64,000 nucleotides of DNA from Paraburkholderia sp. BL9I2N2 (GCF_004339745.1 NZ_SMGP01000001.1:744001-808000); one strand, 5' to 3'. Counted from the first letter of the stretch, positions 46,551-56,270 are shown. Made by a program: numbers and translations. Notes: a model not told the origin generated them from the sequence alone.

Positions 46551-46982
46551 ATGAGCGATTTTCACGCAGTTTTCGAGATGTCGATGCCGATCCGCTGGGG
46601 CGACATGGACGCCTTCGGCCATGTGAACAACACGGTCTATTTCCGCTACATGGAGCAGGTGCGGATTTCCTGGTTCGAACAGCTGGGCCTGGCCGGCAGC
46701 AACGCCGACGGGCAAGGGCCAGTGATCGTCAATGCGTCGATGGAGTTTCTCAAGCAACTGCATTATCCCGGCGACGTGATCGGGCGGATGACGGTGGCCA
46801 CGCCCGGCCGCAGCAGCTTCGACACGGGTTTCGAGCTGGTGCGCGCCGACGATCCCAACACCGTCTATGCGCGCGGCGCCGCGCGCTGCGTATGGATCGA
46901 TTACGCGGCCGGCAAGTCGGTCCCCGTGCCGGACATGCTGCGCGAAACCATCGAGCGTGCCGCGCTGGTCAAGGCGGCCTGA
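46551..46982 (+). CDS. Acyl-CoA thioesterase, hotdog fold (4HBT/YbgC type)
   Basis: This is a 143-residue hotdog-fold enzyme. The active-site stretch is IRWGDMDAFGHVNNTVYFRYMEQVR, with the conserved D-x-x-G-H-V-N-N. It probably hydrolyses acyl-CoAs; the specificity is unknown. It lies 185 bp after the SDR and may share its transcript, and is convergent with the PAS-LuxR gene. The overlapping frame from 46490 is a shadow. Confidence 0.88.
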   Translation: MSDFHAVFEMSMPIRWGDMDAFGHVNNTVYFRYMEQVRISWFEQLGLAGSNADGQGPVIVNASMEFLKQLHYPGDVIGRMTVATPGRSSFDTGFELVRADDPNTVYARGAARCVWIDYAAGKSVPVPDMLRETIERAALVKAA

Positions 46983-47027
46983 GCGGCGACAGATAGACGA
47001 GTCCCGCGCGCTTGCCTGGCGGCGCCT

Positions 47028-47573
47028 TCAATGCCCGAGCAGGCGCTGCAATAGCTCCGTCGCGTTCCCCGTATCGTATTTGCGCATCAGCCGCGCCCGG
47101 TAGACATCGACCGTGCGCGGGCTGATATCCAGCACGCGGCCAATCTGCTTGCTGGTTTTCCCCGTCACCAGTTGCGCGGCGATTTCGCGTTCGCGCGGCG
47201 TCAGTTCGACCGCCACGCGGCGCGTCGCGCTCAAGTCCTCGAAGGTCCAGACGCCCGCGGCGTGCGGGTCGGCGCGTTCCTGCGCGCGGCCCGTCACGTG
47301 GCACCAGAACAATTCCCCGTTGGCCCGCTTCATGATGCGGTCGTCCGCGTAGCTGCCTTGCGCCGTCATGATCGGCGGAATCCGCGCGCCGATCCGCTCG
47401 AATTCGTCCGTCGACGGATACAGCACCTGGAACGACTGGCCGAGCAGCGATTCGCGCGTGCAGCCGAAAATCGACGCGAGCTCGTCATTACAGTCTTCGA
47501 TAATCCGTTCGCGCGACAGCACGAGTCCGATCGGAGCGAGGTGGAACGCGGTTTGGTAATCCAGTGCGGGCAT
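47028..47573 (-). CDS. PAS-LuxR transcriptional regulator
   Basis: This is a 181-residue regulator with an N-terminal PAS domain (about residues 8-110: IEDCNDELASIFGCTRESLLGQSF, GELFWCHVTGRA) and a C-terminal LuxR helix-turn-helix (LTPREREIAAQLVTGKTSKQ, SPRTVDVYRARLMRKY). It has no receiver domain, so it likely senses a small ligand or redox state directly. The start at 47573 (MPALDYQTAF) fits the PAS fold; an ATG 15 codons upstream is also possible. Divergent placement 244 bp from scoA suggests it controls CoA-transferase expression. Confidence 0.83.
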   Translation of the reverse strand: MPALDYQTAFHLAPIGLVLSRERIIEDCNDELASIFGCTRESLLGQSFQVLYPSTDEFERIGARIPPIMTAQGSYADDRIMKRANGELFWCHVTGRAQERADPHAAGVWTFEDLSATRRVAVELTPREREIAAQLVTGKTSKQIGRVLDISPRTVDVYRARLMRKYDTGNATELLQRLLGH

Positions 47574-47817
47574 GGGCTGGCGGCAAGTACTTATGTATTT
47601 TTGCGTATTGTGCCGCATGGCGCGCCCAGCGTACTCTTTCGAGCACATGACAACGCGGCGAAGCTGTCCGCGGCGGGCATTTGCACGATGCGCAGGGAAA
47701 CCTGGGCGCACAGCCCGCCGGGGATGACTAGAATGACGTGTCGGGCTCAGGCTCGCGCAACGTCGTACCAGCCGCAACGATCCGAATTCGGGTTTCCATA
47801 AAGGAAGGGACATACTG

Positions 47818-48522
47818 ATGAACAAGGTCTATCCAGGCGCCGCCGAGGCGCTGAAAGACATCGTCAAGGACGGGCAGACGTTTGCCGTCGGCGGCTTCGG
47901 GCTGTGCGGCATTCCGGAGGCGCTGATCGGCGCACTGCGCGATTCGAAGGTGCAGGGCATCACCTGCATCAGCAACAATGCGGGCGTCGACGGCTTCGGC
48001 CTTGGTCTGCTGCTCGAAACGCGCCAGGTCAAGAAGATGATCTCGTCGTATGTCGGCGAGAACAAGGAGTTCGAGCGCCAGTATCTGGCCGGTGAACTCG
48101 AACTCGAATTCACGCCGCAAGGCACGCTCGCCGAGAAGCTGCGCGCGGGCGGTTCGGGCATTCCGGCGTTTTTCACCAATACCGGCTACGGCACGCTGAT
48201 TGCCGAAGGTAAGGAAACCCGCCAGTTCGGCGAAAACCACTACGTGCTCGAACACTCGCTGACGGCCGACGTCGCTTTGGTGAAGGCGTGGAAGGCCGAC
48301 AAATCGGGCAACCTGATCTATCGCCGCACCGCGCGCAACTTCAACCCGATGTGCGCGATGGCCGGCAAGATCACCGTGGCCGAGGTCGAGGAAATTGTCG
48401 AAGTGGGCGAACTCGATCCGGACGCGATCCATACGCCTGGCATCTTCGTGCAGCGCATCGTGTTGAATGCGCATCCGGAAAAACGCATCGAACAACGCGT
48501 CGTCCGCGCGAAAGGAGACTGA
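47818..48522 (+). CDS. scoA: 3-oxoacid CoA-transferase subunit A
   Basis: This is a 234-residue alpha subunit of succinyl-CoA:3-ketoacid CoA-transferase, which activates acetoacetate with CoA from succinyl-CoA. The CoA_transf_1 hallmark [13 protein letters not shown] is at residues 24-36, then [11 protein letters not shown] and [25 protein letters not shown] sequence ([15 protein letters not shown]). AAGGAAGGG lies before the ATG. It ends two bases before the B subunit ATG, which lies in the same operon. The pair also resembles 3-oxoadipate CoA-transferase, but gene context lacks other pca genes. Confidence 0.9.
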   Translation: MNKVYPGAAEALKDIVKDGQTFAVGGFGLCGIPEALIGALRDSKVQGITCISNNAGVDGFGLGLLLETRQVKKMISSYVGENKEFERQYLAGELELEFTPQGTLAEKLRAGGSGIPAFFTNTGYGTLIAEGKETRQFGENHYVLEHSLTADVALVKAWKADKSGNLIYRRTARNFNPMCAMAGKITVAEVEEIVEVGELDPDAIHTPGIFVQRIVLNAHPEKRIEQRVVRAKGD

Positions 48523-48524
48523 TC

Positions 48525-49166
48525 ATGGCATGGACTCGTGACGAAATGGCCGCGCGCGCGGCGAAGGAATTGCAGGACGGCTTTTATGTCAACCTCGGCA
48601 TCGGCCTGCCGACGCTCGTGGCCAATCACGTGCCGCCGGGCGTCGAAGTGTGGCTGCAGTCGGAAAACGGCCTGCTCGGCATCGGCCCGTCGCCGACCGA
48701 AGAGGAAGTGGACGCCGACCTCATCAACGCCGGCAAGCAGACGGTCACCACGCTGCCGGGCTCGTCGATTTTTTCGTCGGCGGATTCGTTCGCGATGATT
48801 CGCGGCGGCCACATCAATCTGGCGATTCTCGGCGCGATGCAGATCAGCAAGAAGGGCGATCTGGCCAACTGGATGATCCCGGGCAAGATGATCAAGGGCA
48901 TGGGCGGCGCGATGGATCTGGTCGCGGGCGTCAAACGCGTGGTCGTGCTGATGGAGCACGTCGCGAAGGGCGACCAGCACAAAATCCTCGAAGAATGCAC
49001 GCTGCCGCTTACGGGCGTGGGCGTGGTCGATCAGATCATTACGGATCTCGGCGTGATCGACGTCACGGACGACGGGCTGAAGGTGACCGAATTGGCGCCT
49101 GGCGTGAGCGTCGACGAAATCAAGGCGAAGACGGGCGCGCCGCTCGATGTGAGCGCGGTGAGTTAA
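48525..49166 (+). CDS. scoB: 3-oxoacid CoA-transferase subunit B
   Basis: This is the 213-residue beta subunit. The catalytic glutamate lies in [10 protein letters not shown] (about residues 45-54), the site of the covalent CoA thioester. [15 protein letters not shown] and [15 protein letters not shown] are family motifs. AAAGGAG precedes the ATG at 48525. It forms a heterotetramer with the A subunit. A terminator follows at 49262-49289. Confidence 0.92.
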   Translation: MAWTRDEMAARAAKELQDGFYVNLGIGLPTLVANHVPPGVEVWLQSENGLLGIGPSPTEEEVDADLINAGKQTVTTLPGSSIFSSADSFAMIRGGHINLAILGAMQISKKGDLANWMIPGKMIKGMGGAMDLVAGVKRVVVLMEHVAKGDQHKILEECTLPLTGVGVVDQIITDLGVIDVTDDGLKVTELAPGVSVDEIKAKTGAPLDVSAVS

Positions 49167-49261
49167 ATGGCGTGCAATGAGGCCGTCTGAGGCTGGTTGA
49201 GGCTGATGTGTGGCCGATCCGGCTGGTGTGAGCGGCAGGCGGCCGCAAGGCGGTTCCGAGG

Positions 49262-49289
49262 CGGGCGAGGCGTGAGTCTCGCCCGTTTT
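49262..49289 (+). terminator. Intrinsic terminator of scoAB
   Basis: Stem CGGGCGAG / CTCGCCCG (eight pairs) with an eight-base loop, followed by TTTTGTTTT, about 95 bases after the scoB stop. Confidence 0.75.
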
Positions 49290-49442
49290 GTTTTCTGCGG
49301 AGCACTTCGTTCAGATGCGTCCTATGCCTTTCGGCCGACTCTTGCCGCGCGGCAAAGCGGTTTACAATCGTTTGAAGATTGGACGCATATCGATCCCTGC
49401 TGTGCCCAAGCCAAATCCGCAGCGCTTTTGCAAGGAACCCAG

Positions 49443-50357
49443 ATGACCGAAATCACGTCGGCTTCCACCGCCGGGCGGCTCGCGCCGCGTCAACGCTACG
49501 TGCAGTGCGCGAGCGCCGGTGGCTTGCACCGCATCGCCTACACCGAGTGGGGCGACCCGGCCAATCCGCGCGTGCTGCTGTGCGTGCACGGCTTGACTCG
49601 CTCAGGGCGCGATTTCGACCGCCTCGCGGAGGAATTTGCCGGCACTTACCGCGTGGTGTGTCCGGATGTCGCGGGGCGGGGCTTGTCATCGTGGCTGGCC
49701 AACCCCAACTTGTACATGGTGCCGCAATACGTTGCCGACATGGTCACGCTGATCGCGCGGCTGAATGTCGAAACAGTCGACTGGTTCGGCACGTCGATGG
49801 GCGGCCTGATTGGGCTTGGGCTCGCCGGTCTGCCGGAAACGCCGATCCGCAAGATGTTGTTGAACGATGTCGGTCCGCATCTGGAGCCGGCCGCGGTGCA
49901 GCGCATCGGCGACTATCTCGGCAAGCCGGTGCAGTTTGAAACACTGCAGCAAGGCATCGACTACGCGGCCTTGCTAGCGCAGACTTTCGGCCCGCTCACG
50001 CCGGACGAGTGGCGCGAGATCAACACGCCGCTTCTGCACGAGCAGGGCGGCAAGTGGCTGTTCCGTTACGACCCGCGTATCGCGCAGCCCTTTACCGCGG
50101 CCACCGAGGAAGCGTCCAAACTCGGCGAGGCCGCGTTGTGGCATTCGCTGGCGTCGTTCCAGGGGCCGGTGCTGGTGGTGCGCGGCGAGCTATCCGATCT
50201 GCTCTCGCGTGAAACCGTCGCGAAGATGGTCGAGACCGGGCGCGCGGTGTCGAGTGCGGAAATCCCAGGCGTTGGGCATGCGCCGGCGTTTTTGTCGGCC
50301 GATCAGATCGACATCGCCAGGCAGTTCTTTATCGGACCGGCCGCCGACGCGTCATAA
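49443..50357 (+). CDS. Alpha/beta-hydrolase
   Basis: This is a 304-residue hydrolase. CVHGLTRSGRDFDRLA forms the oxyanion segment, GTSMGGLIG the nucleophile elbow (Ser at about residue 122), RGELSDLL likely holds the acid and PGVGHAP the His. The start at 49443 follows AAGGAACC; the upstream frame reads intergenic sequence. It is followed after 83 bp by the RidA-like gene on the same strand. Substrate unknown; lactonase- or esterase-like. Confidence 0.82.
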   Translation: MTEITSASTAGRLAPRQRYVQCASAGGLHRIAYTEWGDPANPRVLLCVHGLTRSGRDFDRLAEEFAGTYRVVCPDVAGRGLSSWLANPNLYMVPQYVADMVTLIARLNVETVDWFGTSMGGLIGLGLAGLPETPIRKMLLNDVGPHLEPAAVQRIGDYLGKPVQFETLQQGIDYAALLAQTFGPLTPDEWREINTPLLHEQGGKWLFRYDPRIAQPFTAATEEASKLGEAALWHSLASFQGPVLVVRGELSDLLSRETVAKMVETGRAVSSAEIPGVGHAPAFLSADQIDIARQFFIGPAADAS

Positions 50358-50440
50358 TATGCAGTTCCGCGCCGCGTCCTTGACGGGGCCCGATGCGGAA
50401 CGCATCTCCGATCAATTTTCAAACCAACTCAGGATTCGTC

Positions 50441-50794
50441 ATGGCAGTCATTCGTCACCACGTCGGCAAGCGCCTCTCGGAAATCGCCGTGCACAACGGC
50501 ACCGTGTACCTCGCGGGCCAGATCGCCGAAGACGCGGATCAGGACATCACGGGTCAGACGCGCGAAGTGCTCGGCCACATCGACCGTCTGCTGGGCGAAG
50601 TGAACAGCGACAAGTCGCATTTGCTGTCGGTGCAGATCTACATCGCGGACATGGTGCATTTCGCCGACATGAACGCCGTGTGGGACGAGTGGGTCGCGCA
50701 AGGCGCCACGCCGCCGCGCGCTACCGTCGAAGCGAAGCTCGCCAATCCGAAATGCCTGGTCGAAATCTGCGTGGTCGCTGCACAGCGCAGCTAA
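50441..50794 (+). CDS. RidA/YjgF-family protein
   Basis: This is a 117-residue RidA-superfamily protein. GQIAEDADQDITGQTREVLGHID and VSVQIYIADMVHFADMN-like sequence (LLSVQIYIADMVHFADM) match, but the usual reactive Arg segment reads ATPPRATVEA, typical of active imine deaminases. It may hydrolyse reactive enamine/imine intermediates. It shares its direction with the hydrolase upstream and relA downstream. Confidence 0.87.
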   Translation: MAVIRHHVGKRLSEIAVHNGTVYLAGQIAEDADQDITGQTREVLGHIDRLLGEVNSDKSHLLSVQIYIADMVHFADMNAVWDEWVAQGATPPRATVEAKLANPKCLVEICVVAAQRS

Positions 50795-50836
50795 GCGGGC
50801 ACGTGTTGTTGAAATTCCGTTGAATCGTCTGGCCCG

Positions 50837-53095
50837 GTGGGCCGTCGCACCATGAATACCGAAACTGTTACGAGCACGCCGAACCCCCTTCCTTCTTTCG
50901 ATGAAGCGATGGCGTTCGTGCGCGAACATGCGGGCGAGGTGCGGCTGTCGTCGGGCGAAATGCTGGCGGATCACGCGGCGGGTACGGCGTCGATCATGCG
51001 CACGCTCAACGTCGATCCGCCGGCGGTACTGGCGGCGGCGTTGTTTGCGTTGACGCCGCATCTGCAGGACCCGGAGCGCGTGATCGCTGACAACTTCGGC
51101 GAAGAAGTCGCGCAACTGGTCGGCGACGTCCGCAAGTTGTTGCGTCTCGGCACTGTGAGCTTGCGTGCCGCGCAGAACGCCATGCCCGAGGCCGGCCGCG
51201 ATGCGCAAGCCGCGCGCCGCGCGCAGGTCGAGGCGCTGCGCAAGATGCTGCTCGCCTTCGCGCAGGATATTCGGGTGGTGCTGATCCGGCTTGCGTCGCG
51301 CCTGCAATCGCTGCGTTACTATGCGGCGGCGAAAATCACGCCTTCACCGGACGTGGCGCGCGAGACGCTCGATATCTATGCGCCGCTCGCCAACCGTCTT
51401 GGCATCTGGCAGTTGAAGTGGGAGCTCGAGGATCTCGCGCTGCGCTTCGAAGAGCCGGTTACTTATAAGCGCATTGCCAAGCTGCTCGACGAGAAACGCG
51501 TCGAGCGCGAGAGCTATGTCGCGCAGGCTATCGAACGCTTGCAAAAGGAATTGGCCGCGGCGCATATTCGCGCGGAAGTGAGTGGCCGGCCGAAACACAT
51601 CTACAGCATCTGGCGCAAGATGCGCGGCAAGGAGCTGGACTTCGCCGAGCTCTACGACGTGCGTGCATTTCGGGTGATCGTGCCGGACATCAAGGATTGC
51701 TACACGGTGCTCGGCATCGTGCACAACCTGTGGCAGCCGGTGCCGAAAGAGTTCGACGATTACATCTCGCGGCCGAAGCCGAATGGCTACAAGTCGCTGC
51801 ACACGGTGGTGATCGGCGACGACGGCCGCGCGTTCGAAGTGCAGATCCGTACGCAGGAAATGCATCAGTTCGCCGAATACGGCGTGGCTGCGCATTGGCG
51901 CTACAAGGAAGCCGGCACGCGTGGTTACGGCGGCCAGTTCGCCGCCAACGAGAAGTACGACGAGAAAATCGCGTGGCTGCGTCAACTGCTCGCGTGGAAA
52001 GACGAAGTCTCCGAGGGCGAGCATGGCGAGAAGCGCGCGGCGCAGCCGTGGGAGCAACTGCGCCAGGCCACACTCGACGACGACCACATCTATGTGCTGA
52101 CGCCGCAGGCACGGGTGATTCCGTTGCCGCATGGCGCGACGCCCGTGGATTTTGCTTATCACTTGCACAGCGAGTTGGGACACCGTTGCCGTGGCGCGCG
52201 CGTCGATGGCGCGATGGTGCCGCTCAACACGCCTTTGCAAAACGGTCAGACAGTCGAGATCGTCGCGGTGAAGGAGGGTGGGCCGTCGCGCGACTGGCTC
52301 AACCCGCAACTCGGCTATCTGCAAAGTCCGCGCGCGCGGCAGAAGGTGCGCGCGTGGTTCAACGCGGTCGAAGTGCAGGAACATATCGCGAGCGGCCGCG
52401 CGATGGTCGAAAAGACCTTGCAGCGCGAAGGCAAGACCTCGGTCAATCTCGATCAGCTTGCGGCCAAGCTCGGCTTCAAGACTACCGACGATCTTTTCTC
52501 GGTAGTGGGCAAGGAAGAATTCAGTTTGCGGCTCGTCGAGCAGGCGCTGCACGATGCGCCGCCGCCGGAACCCGTGGTCGAAGCGCCGGAGCAATTCGAG
52601 AAGCGCAGCAGCGGCGCGAGCGTGGCGCGCGGCGCGTCCACGGGCGTGCTGGTGGTCGGTGTCGATGCGTTGCTCACGCAACTCGCGCGCTGTTGCCGGC
52701 CTGCGCCGCCCGACGATATCTGCGGCTTTGTCACGCGCGGCAAGGGCATGTCGATTCACCGCAGCGATTGCCCGACGTTCCAGCGCATGGCCGACCGGGC
52801 GCCGGAGCGCGTGTTGCAAACGGCTTGGTCGGCGGAAGTGATGAGCGGCCGCGGCCAGTCGGTTTATCCCGTCGATCTTTCGATCGACGCAACGGATCGG
52901 CAGGGTTTGTTGCGCGATATTTCCGAAGTGTTTGCGCGCGAAAAGATGAATGTGATCGGCGTGAAGACGCAGACGCGCCGTAACGCTGCGTTCATGCAAT
53001 TTACCGTCGAGGTGTCGAGTGCGGCGCAGATTCAGCGCGCGTGCACGTTGCTCGGCGAGGTCACAGGGGTGGTGCGCGCTTCACGCAAGAGTTGA
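50837..53095 (+). CDS. relA: RelA-type (p)ppGpp synthetase with degenerate hydrolase domain
   Basis: This is a 747- to 752-residue stringent-response enzyme that makes (p)ppGpp on stalled ribosomes. The N-terminal hydrolase-like domain lacks the His-Asp motif (it reads VLAAALFALTPH), so it should be inactive. The synthetase domain has EFDDYISRPKPNGYKSLHTV at about residue 305, the EXDD form of monofunctional RelA. TGS (IYVLTPQARVIPLPHGATPV), the RCCRP zinc-finger/CC region and a C-terminal ACT domain (IDATDRQGLLRDISEVFA) follow. GTG at 50837 or ATG at 50852 are both possible starts. A separate SpoT outside the window must provide hydrolysis. Confidence 0.93.
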   Translation: MGRRTMNTETVTSTPNPLPSFDEAMAFVREHAGEVRLSSGEMLADHAAGTASIMRTLNVDPPAVLAAALFALTPHLQDPERVIADNFGEEVAQLVGDVRKLLRLGTVSLRAAQNAMPEAGRDAQAARRAQVEALRKMLLAFAQDIRVVLIRLASRLQSLRYYAAAKITPSPDVARETLDIYAPLANRLGIWQLKWELEDLALRFEEPVTYKRIAKLLDEKRVERESYVAQAIERLQKELAAAHIRAEVSGRPKHIYSIWRKMRGKELDFAELYDVRAFRVIVPDIKDCYTVLGIVHNLWQPVPKEFDDYISRPKPNGYKSLHTVVIGDDGRAFEVQIRTQEMHQFAEYGVAAHWRYKEAGTRGYGGQFAANEKYDEKIAWLRQLLAWKDEVSEGEHGEKRAAQPWEQLRQATLDDDHIYVLTPQARVIPLPHGATPVDFAYHLHSELGHRCRGARVDGAMVPLNTPLQNGQTVEIVAVKEGGPSRDWLNPQLGYLQSPRARQKVRAWFNAVEVQEHIASGRAMVEKTLQREGKTSVNLDQLAAKLGFKTTDDLFSVVGKEEFSLRLVEQALHDAPPPEPVVEAPEQFEKRSSGASVARGASTGVLVVGVDALLTQLARCCRPAPPDDICGFVTRGKGMSIHRSDCPTFQRMADRAPERVLQTAWSAEVMSGRGQSVYPVDLSIDATDRQGLLRDISEVFAREKMNVIGVKTQTRRNAAFMQFTVEVSSAAQIQRACTLLGEVTGVVRASRKS

Positions 53096-53174
53096 TGCGT
53101 GTGCGACGCGCGCATGGCCCGTCGACGTATCCGCTGGACGTGAGTAGAAATTTAAAGTCGGTGCATAAAAGTAC

Positions 53175-53203
53175 TTGCCAAGCAGTGTGGGGCTCCATAT
53201 AAT
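53175..53203 (+). promoter_or_regulatory. Promoter of tRNA-Val
   Basis: TTGCCA at 53175-53180 and TATAAT at 53198-53203 are separated by exactly 17 bases. Transcription would start about five bases before the tRNA 5' end. Confidence 0.85.
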
Positions 53204-53214
53204 CTCGTTTCTTC

Positions 53215-53291
53215 AGGCTCGTAGCTCAGCTGGTTAGAGCACCACCTTGACATGGTGGGGGTCGTTGGTTCGAGTCCAATCGAGCCTACCA
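53215..53291 (+). tRNA. tRNA-Val(GAC)
   Basis: This is a 77-base tRNA. The acceptor stem is AGGCTCG with CGAGCCT, the D arm contains AGCTCAGCTGGTTAGAGC, the anticodon stem is CCACC/GGTGG with loop TTGACAT (anticodon GAC, valine), and the T arm has GTTCGAGTCC. A CCA end is encoded. It is transcribed from its own strong promoter toward thrS. Confidence 0.97.
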
Positions 53292-53454
53292 ACGAAAGAG
53301 AAATTCCGGTTTTACCGGGGTTTCGCAAGCTGCAGCAAGCGCCTTTGGCGCAAAAGGCGAATACGGTTATGACACCGCGAACGTTGACCGAAACCACTTC
53401 GGAGCGACGCTAGTCGAGGACCACTTTCGCCAATGTAGTTTGCAGGAAATGTGA

Positions 53455-53489
53455 ATGCGGCCCCTCGAAAGTGGGGCCGCATTTTTTTT
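53455..53489 (+). terminator. Terminator or attenuator before thrS
   Basis: A ten-pair stem ATGCGGCCCC / GGGGCCGCAT with an eight-base loop is followed by eight Ts. It ends 54 bases before the thrS ATG. A further small stem GTGCCG / CGGCAC at 53510-53529 lies just before the thrS ribosome site GGAGAA. It can stop the tRNA-Val transcript and also act as a thrS leader control. Confidence 0.85.
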
Positions 53490-53542
53490 GGCTTATTTGA
53501 TGGTTGTATGTGCCGCCGCCGGTCGGCACCACGGAGAACGCA

Positions 53543-55450
53543 ATGGTTTCGATACGTCTGCCTGACGGTTCTGTTCGACAGTACGAGCATCCGGTGACGG
53601 TCGCCGAAGTGGCCGCCTCGATCGGCCCCGGCCTCGCGAAAGCCGCGCTCGGCGGCAAGATCGATGGTGAGCTGGTCGATACGTCCGCGCTGATCGACCG
53701 CGACGTGGCGCTCGCCATCGTCACCGAGAAAGATGCAGACGGCCTCGATATCATCCGCCACTCCACGGCGCACTTGCTCGCGTACGCGGTGAAGGATCTG
53801 TACCCGGAAGCGCAGGTCACGATCGGCCCGGTCATCGACAACGGTTTTTACTACGACTTCGCGTATAACCGTCCCTTCACGCCGGAAGATCTCGAGAAGA
53901 TCGAAAAGCGCATGCAGGAACTCGCGAAGAAAGACGAGCCGGTTTCGCGCCGCGTGGTGTCGCGCGACGAAGCGGTGGACTACTTCAAGAGCATCGGCGA
54001 AAAGTACAAGGCCGAGATCATCGAATCGATTCCCGCCACCGACGAAATCAAGCTGTACTCGCACGGCGGCTTCACGGATCTGTGCCGCGGCCCGCACGTG
54101 CCGTCCACCGGCAAGCTGAAAGTCTTCAAGCTGATGAAGGTCGCGGGCGCGTACTGGCGCGGCGATTCGAAGAACGAACAATTGCAGCGCATCTACGGTA
54201 CGGCCTGGACGAAGAAGGAAGACCAGGAAGCGTATCTGCACATGCTCGAAGAAGCGGAGAAGCGCGACCACCGCAAGCTCGGCAAGCAACTCGATCTGTT
54301 CCACATGCAGGACGAGTCGCCGGGCATGGTGTTCTGGCATCCGCGCGGCTGGACGCTGTGGCAGCAGGTCGAGCAATACATGCGCCGTCGCGTGAACGAC
54401 GCGGGCTACCTCGAAATCAAGACGCCGATGATCATGGACCGTTCGCTCTGGGAAGCGTCGGGCCACTGGCAGAACTACCGTGAAAACATGTTCACGACGG
54501 AATCGGAAAAGCGCGACTACGCGATCAAGCCGATGAACTGCCCGGGTCACGTGCAGGTGTTCAACCACGGTCTGCGCTCGTATCGCGATCTGCCGCTGCG
54601 CTACGCTGAATTCGGCTCGTGCCACCGCAATGAATCGTCGGGTGCGTTGCATGGACTGATGCGCGTGCGCGGTTTCGTGCAGGATGACGCGCACATTTTC
54701 TGTACCGAAGACCAGTTCATCAGCGAATCGATCGCGTTCAATACGCTGGCGATGAGCGTCTACAAGGACTTCGGCTTCGATAATGTCGAGATCAAGCTTT
54801 CGCTGCGCCCGGACGCGCGCGCCGGTACGGACGAGACGTGGGATCGCGCGGAGCAGGGTCTGCGCGAGGCGCTGACGGCCTGCGGCGTGACGTGGGAAGA
54901 GTTGGCGGGCGAGGGGGCGTTCTACGGCCCGAAGGTCGAATACCACATCAAGGACGCGCTTGGCCGCTCGTGGCAATGCGGCACGTTGCAGCTTGATATG
55001 GTGCTGCCGGAGCGTCTGGGCGCCGAATACGTCGCCGAAGACAACAGCCGCCGCCGCCCCATCATGCTGCATCGGGCAATCGTCGGATCAATGGAGCGAT
55101 TCCTCGGCATTCTGATCGAGCACCACGCCGGTGCAATGCCCGCATGGCTTGCGCCGATGCAGGTCGTCGTGATGAATATCGCGGAAAATCAGGCCGAATA
55201 TGCGAAATCTTTAGCCCAATCGTTGCAAAAACAAGGGGTTAGAGTAGAGGCCGATTTGCGCAACGAGAAGATTAGCTATAAAATACGTGAGCACACGCTG
55301 GAAAAGGTGCCGTACCTGCTTGTGGTCGGCGACAAAGAGCGTGAAGCCCAAACGGTAGCCGTGCGTGCCCGTGGTGGTGTCGATCTGGGTGTAATGCCTC
55401 CCGACACTTTCATTGAGCGTCTGCGCCAGGACGTGCAGTCGTTCAATTGA
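53543..55450 (+). CDS. thrS: Threonyl-tRNA synthetase
   Basis: This is a 635-residue class II synthetase. An N-terminal TGS domain ([25 protein letters not shown] start) and editing domain ([11 protein letters not shown], with the conserved His pair) precede the catalytic core. Zinc ligands are the Cys in [10 protein letters not shown] and two later His residues, and motif 2 lies near [19 protein letters not shown]. The C-terminal anticodon-binding domain ends [24 protein letters not shown] precedes the ATG at 53543; the longer frame from 53504 overlaps the leader hairpin. It heads the translation operon. Confidence 0.97.
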   Translation: MVSIRLPDGSVRQYEHPVTVAEVAASIGPGLAKAALGGKIDGELVDTSALIDRDVALAIVTEKDADGLDIIRHSTAHLLAYAVKDLYPEAQVTIGPVIDNGFYYDFAYNRPFTPEDLEKIEKRMQELAKKDEPVSRRVVSRDEAVDYFKSIGEKYKAEIIESIPATDEIKLYSHGGFTDLCRGPHVPSTGKLKVFKLMKVAGAYWRGDSKNEQLQRIYGTAWTKKEDQEAYLHMLEEAEKRDHRKLGKQLDLFHMQDESPGMVFWHPRGWTLWQQVEQYMRRRVNDAGYLEIKTPMIMDRSLWEASGHWQNYRENMFTTESEKRDYAIKPMNCPGHVQVFNHGLRSYRDLPLRYAEFGSCHRNESSGALHGLMRVRGFVQDDAHIFCTEDQFISESIAFNTLAMSVYKDFGFDNVEIKLSLRPDARAGTDETWDRAEQGLREALTACGVTWEELAGEGAFYGPKVEYHIKDALGRSWQCGTLQLDMVLPERLGAEYVAEDNSRRRPIMLHRAIVGSMERFLGILIEHHAGAMPAWLAPMQVVVMNIAENQAEYAKSLAQSLQKQGVRVEADLRNEKISYKIREHTLEKVPYLLVVGDKEREAQTVAVRARGGVDLGVMPPDTFIERLRQDVQSFN

Positions 55451-55477
55451 GCCACTTGGCAGCCCGGCTCGTTTTTT
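55449..55477 (+). terminator. Weak terminator-like hairpin between thrS and infC
   Basis: GAGCC (overlapping the thrS stop) pairs with GGCTC at 55466-55470, followed by G and six Ts. The stem is short, so read-through is expected; it may adjust the amount of infC message. Confidence 0.45.
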
Positions 55478-55498
55478 AATTTTTAGAGGAAACGTAAC

Positions 55499-56023
55499 AT
55501 CGCTACTGATAAGTCTGCGCACCGCATCAACGGTGAAATTACGGCACCCGAGGTGCGTCTGGTCGGCGTCGAGAACGAACCACTCGGCATCGTGAAACTC
55601 GCTGATGCGTTCCGCATGTCGGAACAGCAAGACGTGGATCTGGTCGAAATCGCTCCGCAAGCGGTTCCGCCGGTTTGCCGCTTGATGGATTACGGCAAGT
55701 TCAAGTACTCGGAAGCGAAGAAGCAACACGAGGCCAAGCTGAAGCAGAAGATCGTCCAGGTCAAGGAAGTCAAATTCCGCCCGGGCACGGACGACGGCGA
55801 CTACAACGTCAAGCTGCGCAACCTCATCCGCTTCCTCGACGACGGCGACAAGACGAAAATCACGTTGCGTTTCCGCGGCCGCGAAATGGCTCACCAGGAA
55901 ATCGGTATGCGCATGCTCGAGCGCCTGCGCACGGATCTCGACGAAGTCGGTCAGGTCGAGCAGATGCCGAAAATGGAAGGGCGCCAGATGATCATGGTGC
56001 TCGCTCCGAAGAAAAAGAAGTAA
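55499..56023 (+). CDS. infC: Translation initiation factor IF-3, AUC start codon
   Basis: This is a 174-residue IF-3, which binds the 30S subunit and rejects non-standard start codons. The N-terminal domain starts [20 protein letters not shown], and the core [23 protein letters not shown] and [14 protein letters not shown] are typical. There is no ATG: the frame opens at ATC (55499), eight bases after AGAGGA. E. coli infC uses AUU, allowing excess IF-3 to shut down its own translation; the AUC here would work the same way. The next canonical start (GTG at 55553) would cut off conserved residues. Confidence 0.93.
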   Translation: MATDKSAHRINGEITAPEVRLVGVENEPLGIVKLADAFRMSEQQDVDLVEIAPQAVPPVCRLMDYGKFKYSEAKKQHEAKLKQKIVQVKEVKFRPGTDDGDYNVKLRNLIRFLDDGDKTKITLRFRGREMAHQEIGMRMLERLRTDLDEVGQVEQMPKMEGRQMIMVLAPKKKK

Positions 56024-56270
56024 CCGCCTGGAGCGGTGGCGCGCCATGTGGTGCGCGCTCCGGTTGTGAAAGATTGAAATGATGCGGCGCCGGGTGTCCG
56101 GTGCGGTGTCAGCAGGTTTCGGAACGACGTGTGTACAATGCGCGTCGTTTCCCGAAAAGCGGCTGCCGGCGGTTCAGGCGGTCTGCATACCAAGTGGAGT
56201 GGGTTTCGAAGGGCGGGTAATGGCCAACTGGCCGACCGCACACCCATATCCATCAAATAATGGAGTTGTC

